A DNA stretch of 64,000 bases from Euborellia annulipes (Eukaryota; Arthropoda; Insecta; Dermaptera; Anisolabididae): NCBI GenBank assembly GCA_023213315.1, contig JAKCPI010004471.1, forward strand, positions 62,001 through 126,000. The letters run 5' to 3'. Positions within the stretch are counted from its first letter, which is position 1. Each line of letters starts with the position of its first letter. Positions 25,701-33,522 of this stretch are shown here, piece by piece. The notes beneath the pieces are model-generated. The model saw only the letters and a program-made list of their open reading frames with translations. It was not told the origin of the DNA and searched no databases. A program made the position numbers and the translations under genes.

Positions 25701-28700
25701 ACAAAGCTTGAAATAAAGATAAATATAATTTTTTTATTGTTTTTGGTGCTGATATCCTCACTACAATATATATTCAGCCACTTCTCCTGAAATTAAATTT
25801 TAATAAATAAAATATTAAAAAGTACCCTTCTATGATCTCAAAACAAGGGAAACTGGACTTACACCACTTGTGCTTTAAGGGCTCAATTATTATTATGTGA
25901 GTTTTTAATTATATACCACATTTTGTTATTAATTATTTATTAAAAATATAAATACTGTACACCGTTTAGACTGCTTATTCAGCAGTCGTTTTCAAGTACT
26001 GTACACTTGCTCCTACTCAAATGAACTAATCTCTAAAGACCTTACGTGCATTTTTTGACTTTACTAAATTTTCACTGAAATATCAATAATATAAATCCAA
26101 ATGATTATTATTTTCTTTGTTTCAGTTCAAGATAGTCATGATCGAACAGACAATGTCATTGATGTAGATCCAGAAATTGTTAGAAAAGGAGTGCGTAATT
26201 TAATGATGCAAGTTGCACAAATTGAAAGAGAAAGGGTAGGAAAGAATTTTATAAATCCTATAAATATTAATATATATATATATATATATATTATAAACAT
26301 AATATTTTGCAGGATGATTTAAAAACACAAGTAACAAGCCTTAAGAAACAGTTAAATGAAGCACAAGATGTACAAAATAGAGTTGATGATAAACTTAGTA
26401 CCGCTTTAAATAATCTTAGAGCTATTCAAGAAGAAAAAGGTAGCATCGAAGCGAAACTTAGTCAAAAACAGGCCGCTCTTAATGCTCAGGTAAGTTATTT
26501 CGACATTTGGAAATAACTTTTAATTTTTTTCATAATATTTATCAAATATATTTAAAATATTTCTATTTTATTTTATTTTTTAGTCTGAAGCTTTGCAACA
26601 AAAGTCGAATGAAGCAAAACAACTTAGAGAAAAATTAACCGCTGTTGAACTCTCTTTCCAAAATAGTACTGAAGAAAAAATTCAATATGAGGTAAATATC
26701 ATTTCAAACAAATTGGAACTATTAGCTGTTTATTTTAATTATGAAATAGATGACTGTCCTTTCCTTATGGTAGAGGAGGTGAGGGAATTTAAAATATGTC
26801 TCAAGAGATTTTATATAATCAGAAGAGACCCTATAAACGACCAAGGTGCACTCAAAATATTCTACTCTATATTAATACATCTTAGCCGTGGAGGGTCATA
26901 GAGTTTGGTTCTCTTATTTGGATAATAGTCAGTTAAAGGAATTTAACGATTCAATTGAATTACCAGCTTGAGTCACTCGAGAAGAGAAGAAAGTGAACTT
27001 CCCTCCTCTATCATCCCTGGATGTAATATTAAATGGTCATATTGATGACACTAATATTTTGAGAGAGAATTGTCGCCTACGTATTCGTACTCGTTTTGCA
27101 AGAGCAAACTTGGGAGTTCGTTGGTCGATCTCAACAATAAATTGAGACTCAACAACTATGTTGTCAATGAAGCTAATGACTTTTTTTTTGGAAAAAAAAC
27201 AGAAATGTATTTGCCAGCGATTGTTCAAAATTGGGGTCTTCCATTTATTTCGTTCTCTTTTTATATAATTGGATAAATTTGTACTTACAGTCAGATTCAC
27301 AAGTGCCTGATGAGCTCGAGAGTGGAGTCTTGAGCTTAGTCAACCAAACCAATATTTTTAAAATAAATAAATTATCTTTTTTTTTTAATACAACTGAAGG
27401 GAAAAACTACTTTTAAGAAAGCATTTTGATTGCCTAAGCTCAAGGCTCTACTCTCGAGCACGTCAAACACTTGTGGCTCCGACTGTACATTCATAAATAA
27501 ATAAATAAATATTTTAAATTAAAATATTTAGTTAGATTAATATAAAGAATAGGCTATATAAAAAAATGTAAAATTCTATTTTCTTCATTTAGGATAAACT
27601 TGAAAAATCTCGCCAGATCAATATGAAACTAGAGAATGAAAAACGTTCGCTCCAAGAGGAATTAACTCGCACAGAGTCGAGAGCAACTAAACTAGAATTA
27701 CAGCGCTTGTCTTTAGAGGGTGATTTACAACGTCTTCAAATGGTTTTGACAGAAAGAGACATGCACTTCCAGGTAAGATAACGAAATCTAAGCTTTATTT
27801 CTCTTTAAATTTCTTAAATAATTATTTTAGAAACTTCAAGAAAAATATGATACCCAATCACGAAATATGACAAGTTTAGAAGAACGATGCTCATCCTTAA
27901 AATCGACTATCGATCAATTAAATATTGCTTTGGAAAGAGCTTCTTCCGGAGAAGCAGAAATGCGCAATGAAATTCAAAGTTTACAACGAACTTTGCTTGA
28001 CACAACTTCGGTATCTCAATCGAGTAACGAAAAGCTTAAACAGGTTTCTCTTTTCTTATTAATATATTCAAAAATATTTAAACTTCATAAATGATAAATA
28101 AAAAACTTTTCTTTTTTTTTAGGTGCAAAAATCATTAAGTAACAGCGAGAATGAACGTCGAATATTAAGTGAACGTCTTGAATCTACTCATCTAACAATT
28201 CAAGAGTTACGAAATGCCAACCATGAGCTAACCGAACAAGCAGCTCGTTTACAAAATGAGTTAGCAAATAATGATGTACAGAGATCAGGGTTAGAAGCTC
28301 AGCTTCGACTTAGCAATTGGACTGGAGATTCGCCCACTGGAGCTGGAACTAATGTGTTGGATGAGGAAATTCATAGACAATTGCAATCATCTCAAAGAGA
28401 ACGAATTGAACTTCGAACCAAAGTCGAGAATTTAACTGAAAAGGTATTAATATACCGGTATTAGAAATAGTTTGTTTATTATTAATAAATTAAAAATTAA
28501 TCCATTAATTGAATTCTCAGGAAATTATCAAAAAAGTGGAATCCGTAAATTGGTCTGTGTGTGTGTCTGTCTTATGGGTGTGTACCGATTTTAAGCTTGA
28601 AGGAAATGAGCTACGTGGTTGAAATTTTATATTTAAGTTAGGTACCCACCCGGACAGTTAAAATAAGGTTTTGAACAAAATCAGCCAGAAAGTACTAATA

Positions 28701-30518
28701 CTTTACTGAAGTACTTTTTTTGTTTGTTTTTTTTCGATTTTCCCAAAATTGCCTCTAACGATTTTGATTAAAATTCATAAATCAATTATTTTTTACATTC
28801 TCTTTAAAATGTATATTCTCATTTTGTCCTGAAAATTTTTTGAAGCACTACTAATGTAGCTTTACTACCCAGACAGCCTGGAATATTGCAGAAATATTGC
28901 CAATCTTGCTCAATATTGACAATATTGCAGCAACATTGATGCAATATTGCAGCTCAAACAGCAACATTGCAGCAATATTACTGCAATGTTGCAAAAATGC
29001 TGACATAGGAATATTGCAACAATATTGCTCCAATGTTGCTTCAATATTCCTATCTTGGAATATTGCCGCTGCAATATTGGCAATTTATGTAATCTTTTGA
29101 TAACGGTTCATGATGTAATGTTCTTTTAGAGATATTTACAATAAAGTTAATATTTATGTTCATTTGACCTAACTCATGTGGCCTGCGGATCTCGTTTTGA
29201 TCACCCATGAACTACACTATTATTGGTTTATTGATCAACAATTAATATTTAGCTCTTGTTTGTAGGTTCGTCAGTTAGAACACGAAAAGCGTTCACTTGA
29301 AAGAAATCAAATATCTAATAAATATTCTGAACAACCAGAAAGACATTATAAAGATGATCATCATTCTGAAGAAGAAACTATACGAGAATTGAAAAATCGA
29401 ATTAGATTTTTGGAGAATTTATTACATGAAAAAGAATCAGAATTGATACGATATAAAAATCAGAGTTGCCATGATTCGTTACCTGATCGTCTAGAAATGG
29501 AACGACTCAAGACTGCTCTCCAACAATCAGAGAGATTACTTGAAGCTCGCGAACAATCACATCGACAACAAATTTTGAGATTAGAAAATCAGGTAAACTA
29601 ATCAACAGTCAAAAAAAATTTTTAGAAAGATTAACCCTTTAGGCTTCAGGAGAGCACATTGAATATTTAGTCCGAAACAACTGAAACATTTCAAAGTTTT
29701 ATGCCGTTGTTTTTAAAATGATTTAAATTCGTGAATATTTTACATAATAGAATGCTTTTTTTTTAAATACGATTAATTAAAAAATATTTTTTTATATTTA
29801 TAGAAAATGCAAAAAAAAAAACTATTATGAAAATAGTAATTTTTTTTTAAATCAAAAAATGTAAAAATCATTAATATCCAACCTATAATAATTAAATAAA
29901 GTGGTAAATTTTAAAAATTAACAACCAAATAGTTCACGACTCTTCCAAAAGATGGCAGGCTAGTCTAACAGCCGGCATTATAAGATCACTTATAAGCCTA
30001 TATTTATATATTTTTATGCTGTTATAAATGATACATAATATATAATAATATTTATAAACTATTCATTATTAAAAGATCAACGAAAATCAAACAAATACAT
30101 TAGATTAAATATAGGCCTGCCATCTGTTGGCAAATTTTCATAATAGTTGTGCTTTTTGGCTAAATTTTTAAGACCTCTAACGCCATCTTATCAGCAAAAA
30201 CATGCGAACAGCTTTGCCCACCGAAGTGCCTTAAAATTATATTTGGTATTTTTTTAGATACAAATGCTAAGAGAGCAATTAAACCAAGAAGTGAAACGGC
30301 GACAAATGTATCTTTTACGAAGTGCTCGTGCCGGTCGAGAAATGCAACAAATTCGTCAAGCTCTAGGCGATTCCCTTCGTACTGTAGCTCAGGATCCGTC
30401 TCTAGATGCCGATCTACTGGAGCATGAAACGCGTCGACTGGATTCTACTTTATCTACGGCAAGCCTACCTTCTTCATCACTCGCTTTGCCGTTGCCACCT
30501 CCTAAAACCACCAAATGA
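2956..30518 (+). CDS. CROCC: Rootletin (ciliary rootlet coiled-coil protein), multi-exon gene, 5' end uncertain
   Basis: Rootletin polymerises into the striated rootlet that anchors cilia to the cell and links paired centrioles. I assembled the exons by hand from AG/GT boundaries with matching phase: 2956-3244 (less certain), 11723-11806, 12514-12714, 14190-14362, 15099-15264, 15664-15873, 16008-16154, 16590-16786, 18493-18607, 18679-18915, 19059-19195, 19257-19417, 19526-19656, 19883-20050, 21096-21290, 21350-21709, 22495-22687, 22844-23027, 23090-23265, 23481-23666, 23843-24087, 24465-24680, 24749-24950, 26126-26235, 26313-26489, 26584-26691, 27593-27772, 27831-28043, 28123-28443, 29266-29592, 30258-30518 (TGA). 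From 11723 they sum to 5,781 bases (1,926 aa), close to the roughly 2,000 aa usual for the family. Nearly the whole product is heptad-rich coiled coil (E, K, Q, L, R), with no membrane segment. Family hallmarks are given in the block entries below. Annotation by homology and splice phase only; no transcript evidence. Confidence 0.9.
4311..4530. repeat. Inverted-repeat MITE
   Basis: GCGCCACAATTAAGAAGCCC at 4311 and its complement ending GGACTTAATTGTGGCGCC near 4530 are terminal inverted repeats of about 50 bases, continuing with CACCTGATAGCTTTA. The internal region is AT-rich and non-coding. No clear target duplication. Confidence 0.65.
5760..6480 (+). repeat. Dispersed repeat family F1, copy A
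   Basis: It begins with a self-complementary TTCTTTTACCCTATATAT...AGAGAAAGT head, then GCGATCATGTCAAAAATTCG, a TCTGTCTGTGTGTG tract, then CGATTTTCTCAAAATTCG.ACCAACGATTTTG. This order recurs in about ten copies across the window. The tail repeats the head (6372) and then gives GACCAGCCACACT. No coding capacity. Contains a long poly-C run not shared by other copies. Confidence 0.75.
8196..9130 (+). repeat. Dispersed repeat family F1, copy B, the longest intact copy
   Basis: It starts TCTTTCTCTTACCCTATAGA and ends near GCGACCAATCACACCATATT. Between these are all family segments in order, including a GTTGCCATGGTAACA palindrome near 8664 and a segment with CCATAGAGCCAATG that recurs in copy H. 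About 930 bases. The two ends are not inverted repeats of each other, so it is not a simple TIR transposon. Confidence 0.75.
10564..10742. repeat. Inverted repeat with hammerhead-like 3' segment
   Basis: CACTACTTCAATTTATTTGC (10566) and its complement ending at 10738 form arms of about 43 bases around a 90-base spacer. The arms contain GGAGCCGAAATATTTGCAAAT; the CCGAAATATTTGCAAAT part recurs downstream of the CTGATGA core at 45332. This suggests a truncated relative of the hammerhead elements. Confidence 0.6.
11030..11219. mobile_element. hAT-type MITE with exact 8-bp target duplication
   Basis: Inverted ends CAGGGCCGGATCTAGGGGGG and CTCCTAGTTCCGGCCCTG, flanked by TATTGATA at 11022-11029 and again at 11220-11227. 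190 bases, non-coding. The CAGGGCCG terminus and 8-bp duplication are as expected for hAT non-autonomous elements. Confidence 0.85.
11372..11515. repeat. Short inverted repeat
   Basis: TTTATTATAATATAGATAAT near 11376 is complementary to ATTATCTATATTATAATAAA near 11496, about 24-base arms around a 100-base spacer. No further identity. Confidence 0.55.
11723..14362 (+). CDS. CROCC: Rootletin exons 2-4: basic head and first coil
   Basis: Exons 11723-11806, 12514-12714 and 14190-14362. The first encodes a basic, Ser/Thr-rich stretch (STPRTMERRRTALSRAKSR) with an internal methionine that could serve as an alternative start. The second contains DETLNYKRRLETYRQAQQHQ and the third begins VLQYKQRCSDLE; the run across this junction (LVSRLQAK then VLQYKQRCSDLE) is the signature of the conserved rootletin N-terminal coiled-coil domain in animals. 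A Ser/Gly/Pro-rich loop follows (TPTDSGPRSLGTSSAHH), then a new coil. The exon 4 donor splits an Arg codon that is completed at 15099. Large introns on either side carry hAT MITEs and a hammerhead inverted-repeat element. Confidence 0.9.
12199..12475. mobile_element. hAT-type MITE, CAGTGGCGTAG termini
   Basis: Ends are CAGTGGCGTAGTGAGC and GCTCCCCCCTCGCTACGCCACTG, with GCGCCCGGGGC blocks inside each end. Flanks TCTTCGTA (12191-12198) and TCTTGGTA (12476-12483) are an 8-bp duplication with one change. It lies 38 bases upstream of a rootletin exon, ending close to its polypyrimidine tract. Confidence 0.82.
13206..13258 (-). ncRNA. Hammerhead-like core with altered CUGANGA box
   Basis: Minus strand: AAGGA, CTGAGAA, stem II GGAC/GTCC with an A/T-rich loop, GAAAC, CTC, TCCTT. 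Stem I pairs, but the essential CUGANGA is CTGAGAA, a change at an invariant base. Probably inactive. Confidence 0.5.
13448..13500 (+). ncRNA. Hammerhead ribozyme with perfect 9-bp stem I
   Basis: GACTAAGGA, CTGAGGA (13457-13463), stem II TGGAC/GTCC with an 11-base loop, GAAAC, ATC (cleavage after C13491), then TCCTTAGTC. The outer strands are exact complements over nine bases. All catalytic bases are present. Stem III is vestigial. Confidence 0.85.
14508..14586 (+). repeat. tRNA-like sequence, probable SINE head or tRNA pseudogene
   Basis: TGGCTAATCGG at 14514-14524 fits the A box (TRGYNNARYNGG) and GGTTCAAATCC at 14566-14576 fits the B box exactly. A hairpin GTTG...CAAC between the anticodon arm and T arm resembles the long variable arm of Ser/Leu tRNAs. 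The acceptor ends do not pair well, so a functional tRNA is unlikely. Confidence 0.55.
15099..16786 (+). CDS. CROCC: Rootletin exons 5-8: conserved rootletin domain
   Basis: Exons 15099-15264, 15664-15873, 16008-16154 and 16590-16786. Exon 15664-15873 encodes FYNEYYTTEHNRLLHLWRDV followed by VAVKRIFGEMQSATERDL. The YY..EH.RLL.LWR.VV pattern followed by TERDL is, to my knowledge, diagnostic of rootletin and its close relatives, and it is the strongest single piece of evidence for the identity. The last exon ends in a flexible Pro/Gly-rich segment (HVHLGPSGPIPPR), whose final Arg codon is split with the RSPKR motif starting at 18493. An (AT)n tract lies just before the 16008 acceptor. Confidence 0.93.
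16475..16535. mobile_element. Solo end of a CAGGGGCGTCATTT MITE
   Basis: In reverse it reads CAGGGGCGTCATTTGGGGAG, then C/G runs. This terminus resembles hAT-type MITE ends. No matching second end was found within the intron at 16155-16589. Confidence 0.4.
16905..17440. mobile_element. Large palindromic element (family P), with nested palindrome at its centre
   Basis: Arms of about 230 bases; the left contains TTAATTATTTATTAAAAGTA, AGTACTGTTCACTTGCTCC and CTCAAGTGAACTA, and the right their complements. The centre holds CAGGGCCGTAACTAGGCAG facing its complement (17150-17217), which looks like a hAT-type MITE nested at the apex. Family P also appears, partial, at 21780-22130, 22290-22445, 24190-24430 and 25890-26060, all in rootletin introns. 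Confidence 0.7.
17485..17728. repeat. tRNA-like/SINE pair in inverted orientation
   Basis: TTGTTGGTGGGCCAAGCGCC (17489) and the complement ending GCCCACCAACAAAAAA (17711-17726) bracket a segment with TGGCATAGTGCAATGG and GTTCGATCCCC, which are A- and B-box-like. A related single copy lies at 52955-53045. Suggests a tRNA-derived SINE family with GGTGGGC ends. Confidence 0.5.
18247..18440. repeat. Inverted repeat with degenerate hammerhead
   Basis: GGGGTTTACTTCTTTTAAAT at 18247 is complementary to the sequence ending AAGAAGTAAACCCC near 18437. Between them the minus strand reads CTGATGATGGTCC, TTTTAGAACC, AAAAC (18361-18388), which is hammerhead-like with a mutated GAAA box. It ends 50 bases before a rootletin exon. 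Confidence 0.5.
18493..20050 (+). CDS. CROCC: Rootletin exons 9-14: RSP linker and central rod
   Basis: Exons 18493-18607, 18679-18915, 19059-19195, 19257-19417, 19526-19656 and 19883-20050. The block opens with a basic proline linker (RSPKRGSMRTPTSPAF), then HKYQLQIHELQ, matching the place in rootletin where a Ser/Pro linker separates the first conserved domain from the long rod. Further on, EKSRGDLEIELERLLLEKSD resembles the recurrent SRGDLE..L..L..EK rootletin pattern across the exon junction at 19417/19526. Introns here are short (55-230 bases), so phase assignment is secure. Confidence 0.9.
20051..21095. other. Rootletin intron 14
   Basis: A foldback lies at 20185-20290 (GGAATCGGAGAATAAAA facing TTTTATTCTCCGTTTC) and contains GGTCATGAAGGTCGAAATATC, a decayed hammerhead-like string. 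A 125-codon open frame at 20485-20862 has unbiased composition and no splice support, so I did not call it a gene. Confidence 0.5.
21096..24087 (+). CDS. CROCC: Rootletin exons 15-21: central rod
   Basis: Exons 21096-21290, 21350-21709, 22495-22687, 22844-23027, 23090-23265, 23481-23666 and 23843-24087 encode continuous heptad repeat. Recognisable rootletin-like strings are LASLRSEKEALEGVLFDTQ (exon 21350) and ENDKQQALLL (exon 22495). Codon splits agree at each junction: g/ct for Ala at 22687/22844, ag/a for Arg at 23027/23090, t/tt for Phe at 23265/23481, a/ct for Thr at 23666/23843. The introns at 21710-22494 and 24088-24464 hold copies of the local palindrome family, and the intron at 23266-23480 holds a near-perfect hairpin. 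Confidence 0.88.
21780..22445. mobile_element. Palindromic element family P, copy 2
   Basis: Left part (21820-21960) carries AGTCGTTTTCAAGTACTGTG and CTCAAGTGAACCAACCTCTA; right part (22296-22445) carries the complements, through ACTTGAAAACGACTGCAGAA. A short tandem duplication in the middle repeats CTACAGTCATTCC.ATGA/AGGTTAGACACAA at about 21997 and 22038. Confidence 0.65.
23318..23440. repeat. Near-perfect hairpin in intron
   Basis: CAGGCAAACAGGTAATAAAG at 23358 is followed directly by CTTTATTACCTGTTTGCCTG, with outer arms AACCGTAATTCA and TGAATTACGGTT. Arms of about 55 bases with almost no loop. It ends 40 bases before a rootletin exon. Confidence 0.75.
24190..24430. repeat. Family P half-element, copy 3
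   Basis: Contains TATGGGAGTTTTTAATTATA, TTAATTATTTATTAAAAATA and CTCAAGTGAACTAACCTCTA; only one arm is present. It ends about 35 bases before a rootletin exon. Confidence 0.6.
24465..26235 (+). CDS. CROCC: Rootletin exons 22-24: SPxRR linker region
   Basis: Exons 24465-24680, 24749-24950 and 26126-26235. The block contains IMDLDGSLDQARQEIARLR, then the sequence around GGSEGRVKALDQQLIHLE, then VGSTLRRIAGIQMDG, a short non-coil stretch with FSFKLMSPSRRWSPARG, and finally DVDPEIVRKGVRNLMMQVAQ. The order G.EGR / LRR..G / SP.RRWSP / DVDPE.VR corresponds to the linker between the last two rods in vertebrate rootletin, as I recall it. The intron between 24950 and 26126 hosts two separate inverted-repeat insertions, including the best hammerhead pair in the window. 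Confidence 0.9.
25277..25395. repeat. Inverted repeat in intron
   Basis: GGGTGAATAAATAAATCCAG (25289) with its complement CTGGATTTATTTATTCACCC (25363), outer GTTGAGAA facing CTCAA. Arms of about 49 bases. It abuts the hammerhead element that begins at about 25440. Confidence 0.7.
25519..25561 (-). ncRNA. Hammerhead ribozyme, intact core
   Basis: Minus strand: TTTGTC, CTGATGA (25549-25555), stem II AGGCCGGAATATGGCC, GAAAC, GTC, GACAAA. Outer strands are perfect 6-bp complements; every conserved core base is present. Stem III is only AC/GU. Confidence 0.87.
25663..25704 (+). ncRNA. Hammerhead ribozyme, intact core
   Basis: TTGTC, CTGATGA (25668-25674), stem II AGGTCGGAATATCGGCC, GAAAC (25692-25696), GTC, GACAA. 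Mirrors the minus-strand copy at 25519 but with a different stem II, in which changes keep the pairing. Predicted cleavage after C25699. Confidence 0.87.
25890..26060. repeat. Family P half-element, copy 4
   Basis: TGAGTTTTTAATTATATACC, TTAATTATTTATTAAAAATA, CAGTCGTTTTCAAGTACTGT and ACTCAAATGAACTAATCTCT match other P arms. It lies 65 bases before the exon at 26126. Confidence 0.6.
26313..30518 (+). CDS. CROCC: Rootletin exons 25-31: C-terminal rod and stop
   Basis: Exons 26313-26489, 26584-26691, 27593-27772, 27831-28043, 28123-28443, 29266-29592 and 30258-30518. Conserved strings include LQEELTRTESRATKLELQRL followed by SLEGDLQRLQ (exon 27593), typical of rootletin C-termini. Exon 28123 includes a short polar break (NWTGDSPTGAGTN). 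The last exon runs LREQLNQEVKRRQMYL then IRQALGDSLRTVAQ and ends with a Ser/Leu/Pro-rich tail and KTTK before TGA at 30516-30518. All seven exons but the first join in phase 0, so exon skipping would keep the frame. Confidence 0.9.
27298..27485. mobile_element. Tc1/mariner-type MITE
   Basis: Ends CAGTCAGATTCACAAGTG and CACTTGTGGCTCCGACTG form about 60-base inverted repeats that continue through CTCGAGAGT and AGCTTAG. TA dinucleotides flank both sides (27296-27297 and 27486-27487), as expected for Tc1/mariner. 188 bases, non-coding. Confidence 0.75.
28530..28862 (+). repeat. Dispersed repeat family F1, copy C (5' and 3' truncated)
   Basis: Begins in the GTGGAATCCGTAAATTGGTC segment and the TCTGTGTGTGTGTC tract, and ends at GAAGCACTACTAATG. 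Head and tail are absent. Confidence 0.65.
28861..29095. repeat. Imperfect GCAATATT satellite-like block
   Basis: About 230 bases made of irregularly spaced GCAATATT, AATATTGC, GCAACATT and CAATGTTGC words on both strands, so it can fold on itself throughout. It lies in the intron before exon 29266 and directly follows F1 copy C. Both strands stay open for 60-67 codons simply because the repeat avoids stops. Confidence 0.7.
29593..30257. other. Rootletin last intron
   Basis: AT-rich, with no repeat recognised except GATGGCAGGC near 29952 facing GCCTGCCATCT near 30115. No exon is visible. Confidence 0.5.
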
Positions 30519-33200
30519 AATTGTCTCTTTGGTGAGAATTGAATAAATTTTGTTGTTAGCTTGTTTTATCAAGCTATTTAAAAATTGTTGTCATACTTGC
30601 CCTTTGAATTTAAAGGGAAGTGGGATTCCTAACTTTTTCAAATTATTCTTGCAAACCTAAATATTTATAGGCAAAACAATTTTGCAATTTCTATAAAATT
30701 TGAATATCTGGACCAAAAAAAGAATAAGAAAATGGAACTTTAAGATCATTTCTCTCCATAATTTTTTACTATTTTGTATCATCAAATTTTGTTTAAATTT
30801 TTGGCACAATGTCTTTTTATATATTTTTATATGAAATGAAAAAGATAAAAAAATCTTTCATGAGATTTAGAAGATACTGTTACTATTCCATTTGAAAAAA
30901 AAAAAAAAAACAATCTTCTTTAAAATATATAGATATAATCATAGTAATTATATCTCTAAATTATTATATGGATAGATATTAATATAATTAGTAATTATTA
31001 GCAAAACAAAATCAAAAGGGAATTATAATTATTCAGGACCAAATAACGAATTCCATTATAATAATTATATTATTAATTCAATTTAATTTTAATTGTTTTG
31101 CATATTTATTTAAAATTCAAATTGGATTAATATTAATTTTTTTTTTAATTTCTAAAATATGATAAAATAGAAATATTTTTAATAACTGTAATTTATTTGC
31201 ATAAAATACAACGTTTTGGTTACACTATAACTTTCAAGTAAAATTTTAATAATAAAATGTACCCCAGAATAAATAACTAAGCGTTGAATTTTATATAAAT
31301 AAACCACAGTTTAATAGAAAAAATCTGACAAATTTTATTTCTAAAATTACAAGATTTTTTTTTAAATGGAAAATATAATTTATTTTATTCAAAAATATAT
31401 TAAACTAGTTCCTTTACAAAACCGTCCGAAACAAATTTTTTAATGATAATTAAACTATTTAATAAATAGAATAAGATATTTATGAAAGATTTATATATAT
31501 ATTTATTGTGATTATTTATTATTTTTTATTTATGAAGTTGATTTTATAAAATTTTTGATTGCTAACCAAAACTGCCACAACTATAAAATTATTACAATTA
31601 AATTTCAAATAAAATAACGAAAATATTGAATAAACATATCCAAATATATATAAAATTTCAAACTGATGCTTTTAATAAATTATTTTTTATATTATTGAAA
31701 TATTTTCCAATATTACATTTCTAAGCTGTAAATTAGGATAAAAAATACATTTAGAAGTTCAATATCACGAATAAGATTAAAAATTTAGATTTTTAAGATG
31801 TTATAGGAAAATTCATTTAAACAAAGAATTTAAAAAAAAGTAATAATTTTAAAAATCAAATAACATTATTTGAATCATCTAATGAAAACACTTAGCAAGC
31901 AAAAAATTTGCAATTATTTACATAATATATTCCAAAATTTAAATTTAAAAGGATTGGCTGAAGTATTTATGGATTAATATTATTTTCTTTTATTGAAAAA
32001 TTTATTTTTTAATTAATAATATATATTTTAAATCAAAATTTAGATGCTTCAGATTAAAATTCATTTAAAAAATTAATTTAAAATTTATAAACAATGCTTA
32101 CTCTTGTCTTAGAAAATAAAAAATAGAATATATAGCTAAAATAATTTCACCATAGCAATAGAATTTGTAGATTACTTTATATAGCATCAATATATGATAT
32201 ATGAAACATTAAAAATGTTATATGTATTATTTATTTATTTTTTACTGAATAATAGGGATTTGTTTATATTGGCAATCACGAGATGATGTTTTATGCTACC
32301 GTTACTTAAACCTCGAAAGTGGACTGACATGCCCAGTCAAAACGATCATCTCTCATTCAATTATCTATTTTATAAACTAGTATTTATTTTATTATACACC
32401 CTTAATAAATATATTTTAATTCTAAGTCATTCCATTTTAATTGTGATAATTGATATTTTGTTGTTATTTTTTTTAAATTCAAGATATTTATTTTTTTTGT
32501 AATAAATTGGAATGAAATGAAAGTAGGTCAAAATATTAAAGAAAAATAGATTTGAAAACAAAGTAATTTATTTAAGAGAAGAAGACAATATGCATTGTCC
32601 TCTCGTACCTTTTCTTTTAGAAATTTCTATATAATAATTATAGAATTCAAGAATAATTGCAAAATTTAATGACATATCATGTAAAAGATTTTATCCAACA
32701 GCTAAAATGAAAAATATTATAATGAAACAAAAAAAAAAAAATTAATTTGTTTGGTCTCTCTTTCAAACAGTGTTTCTCAATCCAAATAGTTCCGAGGGCC
32801 ACACTGACCACGAATTTTGAAAAAATTTATTCTTTAAATAAACTTTAATTCGGTAACTGGCCAAAACAACTTCTCTGTCGGAACTTAATAAACGAAATTA
32901 ATTACTTTATGTTTTTAAGCAAATTAATAATACGACGATTTTACAAATTGTAAAAACATTTTCGCGAACGATTAAATATTTATCACAAATTGAGGATTGA
33001 GAAGCTCTGGACTAACAAATGGATTTTGTTAATAGACATAGAGTTAAACCATGATTTATGAAATGTATGCTATATTGGAAAACAAACATTTTTTCTAAAG
33101 TAGTAAAAATAAATATGATTCGTGATTATAAATAAAAATTTTGTTTTTATAATCAGGGGTGTCCCCGTCAATATTTTTGAAGGTATACTCCAATTTTTGG
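30519..33200 (+). other. Rootletin 3' untranslated region and AT-rich gene-free stretch
   Basis: No coding sequence is recognised. An AATAAA at 30542-30547 lies only 24 bases after the stop, so the true polyadenylation site may be further on; later AATAAA-like sites are too frequent in this AT-rich DNA to choose between. From about 30.6 to 32.6 kb the base composition is strikingly AT-rich with many poly-A and poly-T runs and no repeat I could match elsewhere in the window. Short open frames here look like chance. Confidence 0.5.
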
Positions 33201-33309
33201 TTTCGTAAAAGTCAAAAAATAATTTAACTAGTTCTTATATATTTCTATCTAAGTATATATGAATTTTAGTAAAAGAATTTGATTATTGGTTTAACTATGG
33301 TTTATTTGT

Positions 33310-33360
33310 AAAAATTACAAAGTTTCGGCCACTCATTCTGTGGCCTTCTTCAGGTACAAT
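33310..33360 (-). ncRNA. Hammerhead ribozyme, long stem II
   Basis: Minus strand: CTGAAGA (33347-33353), stem II GGCCAC-AGAATGA-GTGGCC fully paired, GAAAC at 33322-33326, then TTT. The GUC triplet is replaced by TTT, losing the C-G step next to the cleavage site. Stem I has only three base pairs before a mismatch. Confidence 0.6.
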
Positions 33361-33474
33361 TCAGATTAAGATTATAAAGATTGTTACATCTCTGATAATC
33401 CCAATTGAATTAGTTGAGAAACAACATTCAATTGAGATTGTCACTGATTTAACAATCTTTATAATCTTAGCTGA

Positions 33475-33522
33475 ATTTTATCTGAAGACGGCCGAATCTG
33501 AGTGGCCGAAACGTTGTAATTT
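33475..33522 (+). ncRNA. Hammerhead ribozyme, partner copy
   Basis: CTGAAGA at 33482-33488, stem II GGCC...GGCC with a longer loop, GAAAC at 33508-33512, then GTT and GTAATT, which pairs in part with TTTTAT upstream. GUU is a permitted cleavage triplet. Confidence 0.65.

Larger units (their letters stand above)
25440..25795. mobile_element. Inverted-repeat element with two intact hammerhead ribozymes
   Basis: Outer arms AGTAGTGAGGATATCC (25454) and GATATCCTCACTAC (25752), and inner arms AGCATTTGTCC/GGACAAATGC-like around each ribozyme. The loop segment 25586-25640 contains CTCGAGCTCATAGA facing TCTATGAGCTCGAG. Right flank reads TTCAGCCACTTCT, the CAGCCAC word again. Total about 350 bases, non-coding. 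Confidence 0.82.
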
